The translations under genes and the position numbers were made by a program. A DNA stretch of 64,000 bases from Hyphochytrium catenoides. Taxonomy: Eukaryota; Sar; Hyphochytriomycetes; Hyphochytriales; Hyphochytriaceae. Where the stretch lies: the NCBI GenBank assembly GCA_900088475.1, contig FLMG01003022.1, positions 20,251 to 84,250 of the forward strand, written 5' to 3'. How positions within the stretch are numbered: position 1 is the stretch's first letter; every line of letters begins with the position of its first letter. Shown piece after piece: positions 43,869 to 55,900 of the stretch. The notes below the pieces were generated by a model. The model had not been told where the DNA came from and searched no databases. It was given only the letters and a program-made list of their open reading frames with translations.

Positions 43869-46800
43869 ATGGCGGACTTCAACTTGGTGGTTGCGGACTC
43901 GGAGAGCTCGGAGGAGGATGAGCCAATGCCTTCGGTTATATCTTCAATAGCCTCTGTAAAAAAGGGTGATGATGTCAGTTACCTTTCATATGTCTTGATG
44001 ATGCTTCCGCCTGCCTTACTCTGACAAATATCTGCAATCAAGAAGCAGGAAGCGGCACCTGTAGAGACCGAGCCGACGAAAGCTGCCGATTCAGAACAAC
44101 AGCAGGAAAGAGAAAAAGAGGACTCCGGCGTCGATGAGGCTAGCTCACACCCAGAAAATGGGAATCATGGGGCGAAAAGCGCTCCTTCTGCCGCTGAGGA
44201 GCTCACTAACGTAAAGACTGAGGAGCAGCAACAGCAAGAACCTAAACGGGCAGTCCCCTCTAATGCGCCGACACCCCACGAAGTGCAGGTGGCGCCTCAA
44301 TCTGAGGCTGCGGTAAGTTAGAAATAAGGTTTTATGAAGATTTTCTGGTCGCCCCCTTCAATAACCCACTGGGCTGATTCTTATGGTGCTGGACTTTCCC
44401 CTTCACCTTCAATCCGAGCTCTGTCCTCTGTCAACATAATCTTGCCTCTCCTTTCTGTCTGATCTTGTAGCATCATGGCTTATTCGTTGCCTCCTTCCAC
44501 AGAGCGACGTAGTGACTGCACAGTCAGCGTTGGACTTACCGGTCAGCAAAGAAGATGAGAGAAAAGTTCCCTTCAAGGAGCTGCTCGGTAGGATAAATGT
44601 AAGTAGTCGACCGCGCATCTCAGCTCTGGGCAGCTGACCCTCAATCTGGCTTATCCTTCCTCTTTTAACTACTCTGCTCCTGTATGCGAACTCCTGGGAT
44701 TCCCTCAATAAGAGGAGCCAACTGTCTCAAAGGATGCAGAAAGCAGTCCAGCGTCTGGAGGAGGCTGAGTGGGATATTGAGCCGTGGAATGTTCTTGTGC
44801 AAGACGCCCAGTCGTGCAAAATTGACCTCGCGCGGCCCATATATAACGCATTGCTTGCCAAGTATCCGACCGCGGTAAGGAATGAGTTTCAGGTTGATAG
44901 GGCAATATGGCGCGATCGGGAAGAAAAGCGAGGCCCAAGCAGCTGTTGGTGGCGGTAGCGTTTGAGGCAATACCATAGCAGTTCGGACGCTCTCTGAACC
45001 TTGGGAAGAGAAAACTAGACTCTATCGGGAGACCACAGGCTGAAGACGCCGCTCGTGATCCCGCACCGCTTTATATTGCTCTCGTAACTCTCTCCACCGA
45101 ATATTCTTCCATGACTGTGTAGGGTCGTCATTGGAAGCTCTATGCTGAGCACGAGCTTCGAGCCCAGAATATCCAGCAAGTGCGGGAGATCCTTAACCGG
45201 TCGCTTCTGTCTTGTCCCAATCTGGACCTCTGGCGGTTCTATCTCACAGTCACAAAAATGACAAAGGTAACGTCATTAACTCTGCTCAGCCTTGAAAGAC
45301 AGAAAATCCCCTTTCTTGACCTCCGTACCTCTCTCCCATTAAGCTTGACAGTGTAGACAAAGAAGACCAGCAGGCCATAAAGGATGGGAGGGATGAGATG
45401 ATCCGCTCATATGACTTTGCTCTGGCCAATGTGGGCACAGCCCTAGGATCGAATGTCATCTGGCAGGAATATATTGCGTTTGTCAAAGAGGATATGGTAT
45501 GCTGAAGTGCTGTAGTACGAAACTGGCACAGTCTTGCTCTTCCCTGCAGACAGCATTGCGTAGAATGTCAATTTATTGCTCTGAGGCCCTCCTTCCTTGG
45601 GTCGTCTGTTATCATCTAGGACTCCATTTTATCTCTTCACTATCTCACAACAGCTGTCTTCTATCTCTGACATATAGCAAGAGCGTGGCTTTTATGCACT
45701 TCGTAAGATTTATCAGCGTTGCCTTTCGACCCCCATGCACAACATGGATAGCCTGTGGAGAGAGTACGAAGCCTTTGAGAAGTCCATCCCTAACAACGAG
45801 CATCTTGTATGTACAGTCGACCAATCTCCTACTTTCTCTGTTAATGTGTCATCTGCTATTTGCTGTAAGTTGACCTTAGCCTGATAGTTTTTGACACATT
45901 TCTTATTTTATGGTCAATGTCCTCTTGATAATAGCTGTGAATAGTCGGCAGAATGACCTTGAATCGATCTGATCTTTTTCTCCTTGGACAGGCCCCAAAA
46001 CTCTTAAAGGAGATGCGTCAGCGCTTTGAGTCAATGCGGGCGGTCTATAGGGAAAGAAAGGCGCTCTGGGAGCCTCTTCAAACGAACACCTTGCCCAAAA
46101 AGCTTGGTAGAGGAAAGAAAGATAGAGAACAGGTGAACCGTCCTATGTCACTAGCAAAATCCAACGACTTTCCTTCCATCGTGGCACTACTCGTGGTCTA
46201 TCGTGTCAACTCCGGAACATTCCCTGTCTCTTACTCTTACTACTCTTATCGGCGCCCGGACCCTAAGACTTCAAGGCAAAAAGACTGCCTTCTGCCAAAA
46301 GTATCACTTCTCTGTATCTCTTACTTTAAAGCCACCACTTTGCTTAGTCTGGTCCGCGTAGCTCCATCCTGGCGATATGTCTTTTATCATTGTCTTTAGA
46401 GTAACCTTCAATGCTGCTCTGCAACTGCTTGCTGCTCCCTAGCTCCAACAATGGCTGCGCTTGATTGCGTATGAGCTTTCAAATCCAGAGCGTCTGGACC
46501 CAGTGGCTATGCGTACTCGTCTTCGCTTCACATTTAAGAGTTGCCTGACCGCTCTTAGATTCTACCCCGAGATCTGGTGGGTTTGCTGACCTTTCATTGT
46601 TACTGGGGCTCCCAAGAATATCTCTTCTGTTTACTTCACGTCGAATAGCGAACCGTTGCTTGCACTTCTGATTGTTGCATCACTTTACGTTTACCTGGTG
46701 TTGTTGTCCCAATCATAGTCTATTTCATATTGGCTCAAACCCCCTTGATTGTTCCCGTCAGGGTTCGCTATGCTCAGTGGGAGCTCTCCAAAGTCGATGT

Positions 46801-49665
46801 GGAATCCGCTACTACTGTCTATCAAGCCGCTCTTGAGGCACTGCCTGAGTCAGAGCTCCTAAACTTTGCCTTCGCTGACATGCTGGAAACGAATAGCAAA
46901 AAAGAGGTCTCTCTAATGCCACTCAACGGCCTGGTTCTGGTCCCACCGCATTTGCTTCAAACAACCTTCTCTACTAGCGGAGCTCTCCTGGACTACTCTC
47001 TAGCGCCATTTCGCTCGTTGGGTACCTCCACCTCTGCTCCTTGTTCTCTTCACGGGTGCAATCTTTGCACAATACGCTGATATGTTCTTAATCTAGGAAG
47101 CTAAAAAAGTTTACGAGAATCTGGTGGAGCTCTATCCCTCACCGCTCGTTTACATCGTATTTATGCGCTTCTCTCTCAGGGCAGAGGTGAGTCAGGCCAG
47201 ACTCTGCACCTTTTTGGGTGACCTCTGAACAGACTGGGAACTAATCCAATCATCATGCTATTAGGGCATTGGCGCTGCGAGAGAAGTTTTTAAAAGAGCG
47301 CGCAAAGATACGAGGGAAGGTGCCATCACTGGGCGTGTCTTCTCGGCGGCAGGTAAACCTCTCTTAGCTGGTCTACCAAATCACCCTTGAACGCCACACC
47401 GGATCTCTATGTCCCTTGAACCCTGCGATGTTCCTTCTATAACGGCTCACGCGTTGATTTATATCTTCTTGTTGCGCCTGCACTTCTCCGATGCATTATG
47501 TTATCCCTGTTTATTCAAAAGCGTACTCTGCATGTGAATTATCTCCATTGTATCTCAATTGATGGTCATGAACCGCTTGCCTATCGTCATGTTGGCTCGC
47601 TAACTCTGGGATCTATGCCGCAAATGCCTGCAGCTTTGATGCACTACTACGCAGATAAGACTGAGGAAGGGAGGAATGTCGGCCTGAAGATCTTTCAACT
47701 GGGCCTGAAGAAGTACATTCAAGATCCAGACTTCGTGCTAGATTATCTAGACTTTCTGCAGCATCTCAACGACGACAACAGTAATTTCTACTTCATATCT
47801 TTCCTTTTCTCTCCTGCGTGGACGTGTTTCAGTCACCAGACGGTCAAGATCTGTTCCTCTTTCTACTAGTCATATTGCCATTACCTGTGCATAGGAACTC
47901 TTTGACCTGTCTACCATGCCTAATTCCCATCCTTGTGTCAACATCCGAGTAATTCCGTTTCTTTCCGTTCTTGCTGTCGCAGATACCCGGGTTCTTTTCG
48001 AGCATGTTCTCAATCTGATGCCCCCAGAGAAGGCTAAGCTGATCTGGCGGCGGTACCTTGTATTTGAGCTCAGCCAGGTGGCAGATGGTGGAGACTTTTC
48101 GACAGTAGCGAAGGTAGGGAACGCAAATACGGGAGTAACTAGTTAGGCGCCAGCCTTAGATAGTTCCCAACTCTTCTGTTCCTGTCGTTTGTAAAGCTCC
48201 TCCTCTATCTTGTGTATGCGTGTATCTGTCATCACTAACGGATTCTTCCTTTCCCGTTGACACCTCCATTATTCCAATACCTACCTTCTGCTTCATCCGT
48301 CTCCGCTGACTTCTCAGATTGAGGCTAGACGGGCGGAAGCCTATCCACAAGAGTCACAAGAACGGAGGTTTGGGCTCCTCAGTCAGGTGACCCTTCCACG
48401 TCTCCCACTTGGTGTTGGCAACGCCATCACACTTACTTCGGCCTCTGTTCTCTCGTCACTACTTTTGACCACCACCCATCCGTTGTCCAAGGTCCATCGC
48501 TATGACTGCTACGGTGTCAAACCTAGCAGTACGGTTGACCATCAATTTCTGGAGTCCTATGACAGTGATGGAGATGTCATCCCGTACGAATCTGAGGAAA
48601 GGATAGGAGTGTCAAAGGCTGAGCAGAAGGATGGAATAGGAAGTAGAGGCATAGCAATGTATGTGGATTACCGACATGCTGAAAGAGTCTGTCTCATCGC
48701 TCTACATTGAGGAACGACTCTCTCTTCCGACCTTTACGTGACTTCACTTCCTGGTTGTTCCCTGAGCCATTTTTTCTTCTGGTGTCCCGGTTCCTACTCT
48801 TTCCTCAGCCTCAAGTCTACTACTTTACTTCTTTCCAATTGTCCCGTCCGCTTCCTGTGCAATCCAGCTGGACCCCCGTCTGAAGTCTGACCACCTCCTG
48901 GGTAACCTTGACTCTCTGTAACGCTTTAAAGAGATCCCACGCTGCCAGCGCTAGTGCAGAAGTTTTTCTCACAGTTACCGGGAGGAATTTGGACAGGTAG
49001 GCTGTCCTCTGTCAAAACGCTTTGTCGGGCTTTTCTAGGCCCTTTAAATCACTGGCTGGACTGTGTATGCAGAATTGTTCACCATGTGCGACTAACCCTT
49101 CCACGCAGGGCCCACCTTTGATGCGAGTTACCTCTTGAACTGTTTAGTGAACACTAATTTGCCTGTCGAGGCAACAACAAAGCAAGATGGAGAGGTATGT
49201 ATGGTTCATTTCTTGATTTGATTGTTCTTTTATTTCTAGAAAACGCAGGCATTTTACCCGTTGCCCCAAGCGAAGCTACATCTGAACTCCACAACTTGTC
49301 TAACCTCTCTTCTCCTTTGCGTTCTTCTGTTCTGGTCCATTCTGTTGACGGTACAACCCTAGGGTGATGGCTCGCGGGGAAAGCGAAGCAGAGCCGATAG
49401 CGACGATGAGACCACAGGTGATTATTAGAGTTGCCGCTCGGTCTTGACATTTTCCCCTTACAGCGGTTCCTTTTCTCTGTTTGTCACGACTTTCCTCCAC
49501 TGACGATTGTTGGGTATGCTTCATTCGTTAAGATAAAGTAATAGTTGGTCAAGCGAGAAAACTGATTATTAACTGCTGTCTCCGTCCCTTGCAGGCGATG
49601 TGGCTAGCAAAGGCGTTGGTGACATCTTTAGGGCCCGCCAACAGCAGAAGCTTAAGCTAGGATAG
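43869..49665 (+). CDS. CSTF3: Cleavage stimulation factor subunit 3 (CstF-77 / RNA14)
   Basis: CstF-77 is the dimeric HAT-repeat scaffold of the pre-mRNA cleavage and polyadenylation complex. The ATG at 43869 opens an acidic, low-complexity leader (about 170 residues over exons 43869 to about 43974, 44041-44312 and about 44503-44599). HAT repeats follow: EEAEWDIEPWNVLVQDAQ, YNALLAKYPTA, GRHWKLYAEHELRAQNI, CPNLDLWRFYLTVTK, ALGSNVIWQEYIAFVKED, KIYQRCLSTPMHNMDSLWRE YEAFE, LQQWLRLIAYELSNPERLDP, RYAQWELSKVDVESATTVYQ, NLVELYPSPLVYIVFMRFSL and HVLNLMPPEKAKLIWRRYL. After about 48500 comes the monkeytail-type part, beginning HRYDCYGVKPSS. The last exon ends DIFRARQQQKLKLG before TAG. The long acidic N-terminal leader is larger than in the human protein. 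Several internal exon borders are approximate. Confidence 0.92.
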
Positions 49666-49980
49666 AGTGTACAAAGCAGAGATCCAACATGCCTAGCATA
49701 CATAATAGAACAGACTCAACAAAGCTTTCCTGCCCCCCGCTTTCCCTTTGTCATCTCCTTCCAGCTTCGCTTTAAATCATCGTATCTCTCTCTTGACAGC
49801 CGCTTTCCGCTACATAACGGCCAGTTCCTTATTCTGGCTAGCTAGTATAGTCCTGCAATATCACTGCAGCAGAGATCTTCTTCTCAAAAGTATAAACGTA
49901 AGATGGGAGGACTTCAAGGCAGTAGAGGACCGCACATGGCCGTGACCACCACGTCACAGCGAGAGAGCTCGCAGAAAACC
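49666..49980. other. Tail-to-tail intergenic region, CstF-77/UBR ligase
   Basis: 315 bases between the two stop codons; presumably 3' untranslated regions. Nothing else was recognised. Confidence 0.5.
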
Positions 49981-52900
49981 CTAGAATTGTTCTCCATCCC
50001 TCCTGGTGGTGTGAGCCAGGACTCGTGTATCATGTGCGAACCGGTGCATCGCGACCAATCGGCGTAACTGCTCGTAGCGCGCCTCATTGAGGTAGAGTGC
50101 CTTGCCTCGCCGAAGATTCCTGTCCTCCTCTCCGTTGTTATCAAGGTATAATGAGCCCCAAACGCACCTTCTCTCGCCACCCAGAAGCAATAGAACTGTA
50201 CAAGCACGAACAAGCAGAAACGCGGAATACCCTCCTCCACATGACAGAGCATGGGCAGAGCAGGCTCCTATGCCATCCAACTTGCACGAGGAAGAGTGGC
50301 AGCAGACCAGTGTACCGCAAAGAAGGCACAGAGCAGGATGCTCAGGAATGGCCTGGCAGAAAGCGCAAAGAGACTTCTGGCAATAGTTGATAAAGACATC
50401 AGTGTACAAATAGGGGAGCCTCATGAGAGAGAGTGAGGCGGAGGAGTAGAATGGAGGCAGAACTGCCAACACTCCTCCGCGTCCTCCTCCTCTTGAGCCC
50501 AGCTTAGCTGCACAACTCTCCATCTGAGTAAACCACGCAGGGAGAAGCGAGCGGTGGGTCTCTTGGAGGTATTGTCGAGAGAACACCTGGGTCACAGGTG
50601 GTAGACCTAAGTAGCTTGTAAGCCAGAAGACGTCCTCAAAGGCGTCCGGGGAACGGAGACAAGATCGCCCCTGTCCCGACGGATGTCCAAAGTCGTTGAC
50701 GCCTAGACAGCATGCTACGTAGATAGACACTTTCTTCAGAAATGGTCGGCAAAGTTCCTCGATCGCTTTGGTGACTGGCCACAATGGTCCTCTGCCCGTC
50801 TCTCTCTCCCCTTCTCGTTGGCGGCGAAATTGGCAGGAATACACCTCCAGCTCAAGCGGAAGCGGCAAGGGGTCATCTTTCACTCTTGTCCTTTTCACCA
50901 GCTGAAGCATACAAAGCACCGCGTCCTCTAGCGTGAACACCTCCTCGCAGGACAGAACTTTTTCGTCCTCTCCTTGCATACTGACTCGCTTATCCCCAGA
51001 AAAAATCGACACAAACTCCTCCTCATTAGTCCCACCCTGTACCATCACCAGGGCCACCAAAAATGCGGCCTGAAGAACCACGACGGGAAAGAGAAGTAGC
51101 AAGCAAAACTTGGCGTGGACTGCTACTCTCCATTCCTCTTCCTCCTCGTCCTTGAACCAGACTTTCCTCCTGCAAAAAGGGTCAATGTGAATATCAGAAC
51201 CACTAAGATCATAGTGTGTTGGCTTCAGAAGGAGAGTGGCTCTGATAAAAGTCTGGAATAGGTCCTGAGAGAAAAGAGGAAGGCCATCGGTGGGATTTAG
51301 CAGAGCCTGATTCCCAAAAAGAACTCTCTCTTCAACCGTTCTCTCTCTCTGCCACCTGCGGTACATGTCCTGCAAGTTTTTGACGTCCACAGCAGAAGGC
51401 TCTGAACTCAAAAGATCGTGTCCTCTCTTATAGAACTCTCTCTTGAACGAAAAGACTAAAGCGGAAACTGTTCGCAGTCCCTCCACTCTGGACGGACATC
51501 CACCGCCATTAGCTAAGCTTCGAATCACTGCTCCAGGAGAAGATGACGAGACAGAAAGAGGAAGAGGAAGGGACGAAGAAGTAGCCTCGAGCTCCTTCGT
51601 TCTAAGAGAAAGCTCAACAAGAGCGACATTATCAGATAGGATCCGATCAAGCTCCCTCATGACGTCAAAATCCGTTGCAGACCCCAAAGTGTTGAGGTAC
51701 TGATAATGGAAGGGGTAGTCCTTGCTGTAGCTAGCCATAGTCAGCCGGACTGCTGCGATTGAGCGACAGCAGCCCTGAATGTATGAAGAGAGAGAGCTCA
51801 CTTGTTCTTGATCAACCTCACTTTCATCTTCTCTGTCAGACCAAGCGTGGCGCAAATCATTTTGTCTCCGGGGGTCATTGAGGTGATCCACTAGCCAATG
51901 CTCAAACAACGTAGAGCGCACCTCTTGTTTGCTCTCAGTCGTACTTGCATCTACTTCTCCAGCAGCAGGGGGAGAAGACGTACTCCTACTCGAATCTACC
52001 GGCCTCGCTCTACCCCTTCGCATTCCGCTTTTCTGTGGGGGAGGAGTCAGTGGGATGAGGCAGTTTCCTAGCCTTCTGCAGATAGGACACAGAAACTCTC
52101 CCACCCTAAGGTCTACCACGCTGTCCCCTTCAAAACCCTGCCAATGTTGCTGTCTGTCAATGAGTGTTTCATAATATGCCTTGAAGCAATCAACGTGAAT
52201 CCGGTGGCCACAGCATTGGATATGGACACTCATATTGTGAAGTATGGCGGCCTCCTCAGGAATGTTATTCAGCACATTGGGTACATCGGCAGGATCCAGT
52301 CTCATTTCTTCCATTCCATACCGCAGTCGCAGCCATGTATTGTACGCAGATGATTGCGTAGAGTCCAGCTCGTCTATAGTCCAGCTTTTATTACCCTCTC
52401 TGCGTTTGCCTGCCCACGCCTGGCGCTGGCTGGAGGTGCACAACGAAGTAGAGCTGACGAAAGAGACGAGCCCAAAGACCCCGGCCTGATCACCTCCTGA
52501 TGATGAAGAGGAAGAAGACCTCGATGTAAAGAAAGTCGATCCCTTGCACAAGGCACACTCGACTGCCTGCTCTTCGCCTGCACTTTGGATGGCAATAGCC
52601 TCGGCAGGTCTGTCCTCCTGGACGACTTCACTGGCAGCTGGCAGGGCCTGAGGTCCTAACGAAACGTCCTCTCTATCGGTCTCATCGTCACTTGTCATCT
52701 GATCTGCTTCTTCGGTCGCTTTAAAGAGAAAGGAGGCAGCGTCTTGCTGTTTCTTCATCCTCTCTAGGATCAGGGCTTGACGGGCTTTAGCTTCAAGAAG
52801 GCGCTGCTTTCTCTTGTCATCCTCATCTCGTGCTCCTTCGCTTTTGAGAGCTCCATCGCAGGATAACGCTTTCTCACTCTGCGAGATATCCCTAGCATCA

Positions 52901-55900
52901 AATGCAGAGGTATCTCGCTCTCGTTTCCTGCTAGACGAAGGAAGCAAAGGAAGAAGCAGAAGTTCTCGCCTTTCAAGGAGGTCACGGCATTTGTCATCTT
53001 TCTTCCGGAGGGTCGTCAACAACTCGAAAATCAGAGGGCGTTGGTCGCTCAGGTCGTCTCTGCCCTCAAAGTAAAGCAGAAGAGAGAGTATGCTTGCACC
53101 ATTGACATCTCTTATCCCCTCTCTTGTTGAAGGAGAGACGCTACCATACTGGGGCCGTAAAGGGGGAGACAATGTTCCAGGAACCTGAGAGAGAAGAAAT
53201 GAGCATGAAACTTCAGTCGAAGTGTTCCACATTACTGACCCAGAGCAAAGCACAAGTAAAGGACGCCAGAGGGGGCGCGTCTTATTTCTGGCTATCAATA
53301 GGGGTTAGGTCTTACCTCAAAAGAGGCGCATTCGAAAGGATCATCGGAGGGCATAGACATGGAGCTATCCTCCTTTCTGGATGTGTCATGATTGGCACCA
53401 ATAGATCTACGGGGTAGCTGCGTATTGAGGCGGAATGAGTGCGGAAGAGACGCATCAGAAACGATTATGAATCAGGCCAACACCATCGACCATGCCGGTG
53501 TAACAGAACTACTGACAAAAGCAACGAGCATGTTAGGACAGACAAAAAGGAATGTTTATACACAAGATAGAAGAAAGCTGAATCCTGACGCAAAAAGACA
53601 GGATCTAAATCTGAAAGAGAAAAGGGAAAGGTCCGCTCAGACCTTAATGGCTAGGGCGAAAGTGTATAATGCCAAGTTCAGCAGGCTCTCGGAGGAGGGC
53701 CCTCGAGTTGCGGTACGATAGAGAAGGGAGAAGACAGTGCTGTGCAGCTGGGCACAGTAGAGGAGCCGGTAAGGTAGGTCGCCGAATACAGGATACGAGG
53801 GCAGAAGAGTCGGTGGAGGTGGGAAGGGGAGAGGGTCATGCTTTGGTTGTTGCCGTGAAGGAGAATCATTGCTGGAACTCCTCTGAGACATTTCTTTTCC
53901 TGCTGGCGAGCTGACGTATAGTCTATAGTTCTCTTCCAGTTTCTGCAAGTCGTGTCGGCAATAGTGTGTGAAGAAGGGGTCGATCTCACCCCACGACTCG
54001 GACTTTAGAGTAAAGTATCCGTTTCCCATGTCAGTCTCTCGAGGAGAGTGAAAGTCACCCACCTCCCGCAGATAGCTGTCGAATTCCTGGCTGTCCGATA
54101 GAGAGAGAGCAATCTTTCCTGTTAGCTGACTGGCTGTCATGTTTCCCGTCGCCAGCCAGTGAATAATCTCTCTCCGGATTCTTTGTTTCTTGCTGAGCCC
54201 AATACGGGACCTATCACACACAACTTGTAAATAAAGACGTAGCATTTCTTCAACTGGAGAGAGGCTCGGGTCAGCAGATAGGCCGAGTGGAGCAGGACCA
54301 AAGATATCGTCGGTCCCTGTGACGAGGGTAGAGGAGCGGGAGACGGAGAGAATATCTGTGGCCTCAAATCGCTCAATCATGGCCTTTAGCAACTCCTTTC
54401 CTCCTATGAGCATCCCACAAGTCTGTAGCAACATGATGTCTAGGTCCATCCCGGTATCGTGCCAATACTTGGACTGGTAGTAAGAGACCTAAGCGCAGAC
54501 GAGAAAATTAGAATGATTTGCCCAGTGGTGATGCCTGCCCTGGCTCCCACGTCATCAGATTCTTTATGATCTTAGGTCTTTGTCCTCTTTCTTCTATCCT
54601 GGCTCCATCGCAACAGGCAGTCGTCTACAACGTCTGCCATCATTTCTCTGTTCCTCGTTGTTTGTGCACATGCACACTTACCTGGTGATGAGCCACTTGT
54701 CCATTTCTAGCCCACAGTCCATTCACTATCTGACTTCTCAACACAAGGACTCGCAAGGGATGTTCCAATAACAAGAGTGGGAAAGACGGAGAAAGCTCGT
54801 CTAGTACCAGCAACTCCTCGATAGAAAGGGTCTGATACTCATTCACCATTGCTGTCTCAACTTTCTGGAAGGTCTCCAAAATTTCACTGATTGCACATGC
54901 AAGAAGCCGATGCAGTGGTATGTGGAAGCTTACAGGTTGCGATGACACCTGACCATGAAGAGGATCCCAGAAGATCAGTACTTTGTGCCAACATCTATGG
55001 GTTTTATCGCCAGAAGCAAGCGGAGGATAGGTGGGAAGCAACGAGCACTCTAGGTGAAGGAATGGACGTATGGAGAGACCTTAGGCGAAAAGCAAAGTAA
55101 AATAACGAAGAAGAAAGCTACCAGGACCCAATGGTTACCTGAAAGTGGACTTCTTCTCTCTCCTCCTCCCCTTCACCCTCCTGCCAGATATCCCCTAGCA
55201 GCAATGTGCCACTGATGCTTCTCAACCACTTCGAAAGACTGGACTTGATGGGCCTCAGAACGGCTCTTGCAACCTCCAGGGGTTTGAGACCACGGAGGAT
55301 AGGCAGATGACGCTCACTAATGGCAGGGAACAGAGCGCCTCCGAGTCGAGCGCGGCTAGCCTCCTCATTCTGGTCCCCCGGCACGGACCCTGGACACGCG
55401 CCAGCGGCGCATTCTATAAGTCGTTTCATGCCGGTAACTAGGGTCTGCAAGAGCAGCATGACCTCGTGGTCCAAGATAAAAGCTGCCTGCCATGTCTTGC
55501 TCTCGTATTCGACGTGCTGGTACAGCGCCCTCTCTTGTAGATCCATATTCTGAACAAGGGAGACGAGCGATAGAGCTGTCTCTAGGAAAGAGGATGGGAT
55601 CACGCCGGCGTACAGGCCTGTCCGGTGAAGGGCTTATTAGAGAATAGATGCTACGGACGAAGGATATGACAGAAGCCTTTGATTGGGTGAAGCTCGTGTT
55701 GAGCCAATAGACCAAGGGACAAAGCGCGCGCCCTTGGCGGACCGAGGAAAGAAAGAAGACCCTGTCCAAAAGTAGCCATGAGTCCAACACAAAAGGGAAA
55801 CGGTGGATTCCATCAAATGCTGTTGGTAGGTAGAAGTAGGGAAAGAATATCATTTGAACCTGCTTTCCTAGTTTGTTCTTCATGTCCTATCACGAGTGAG

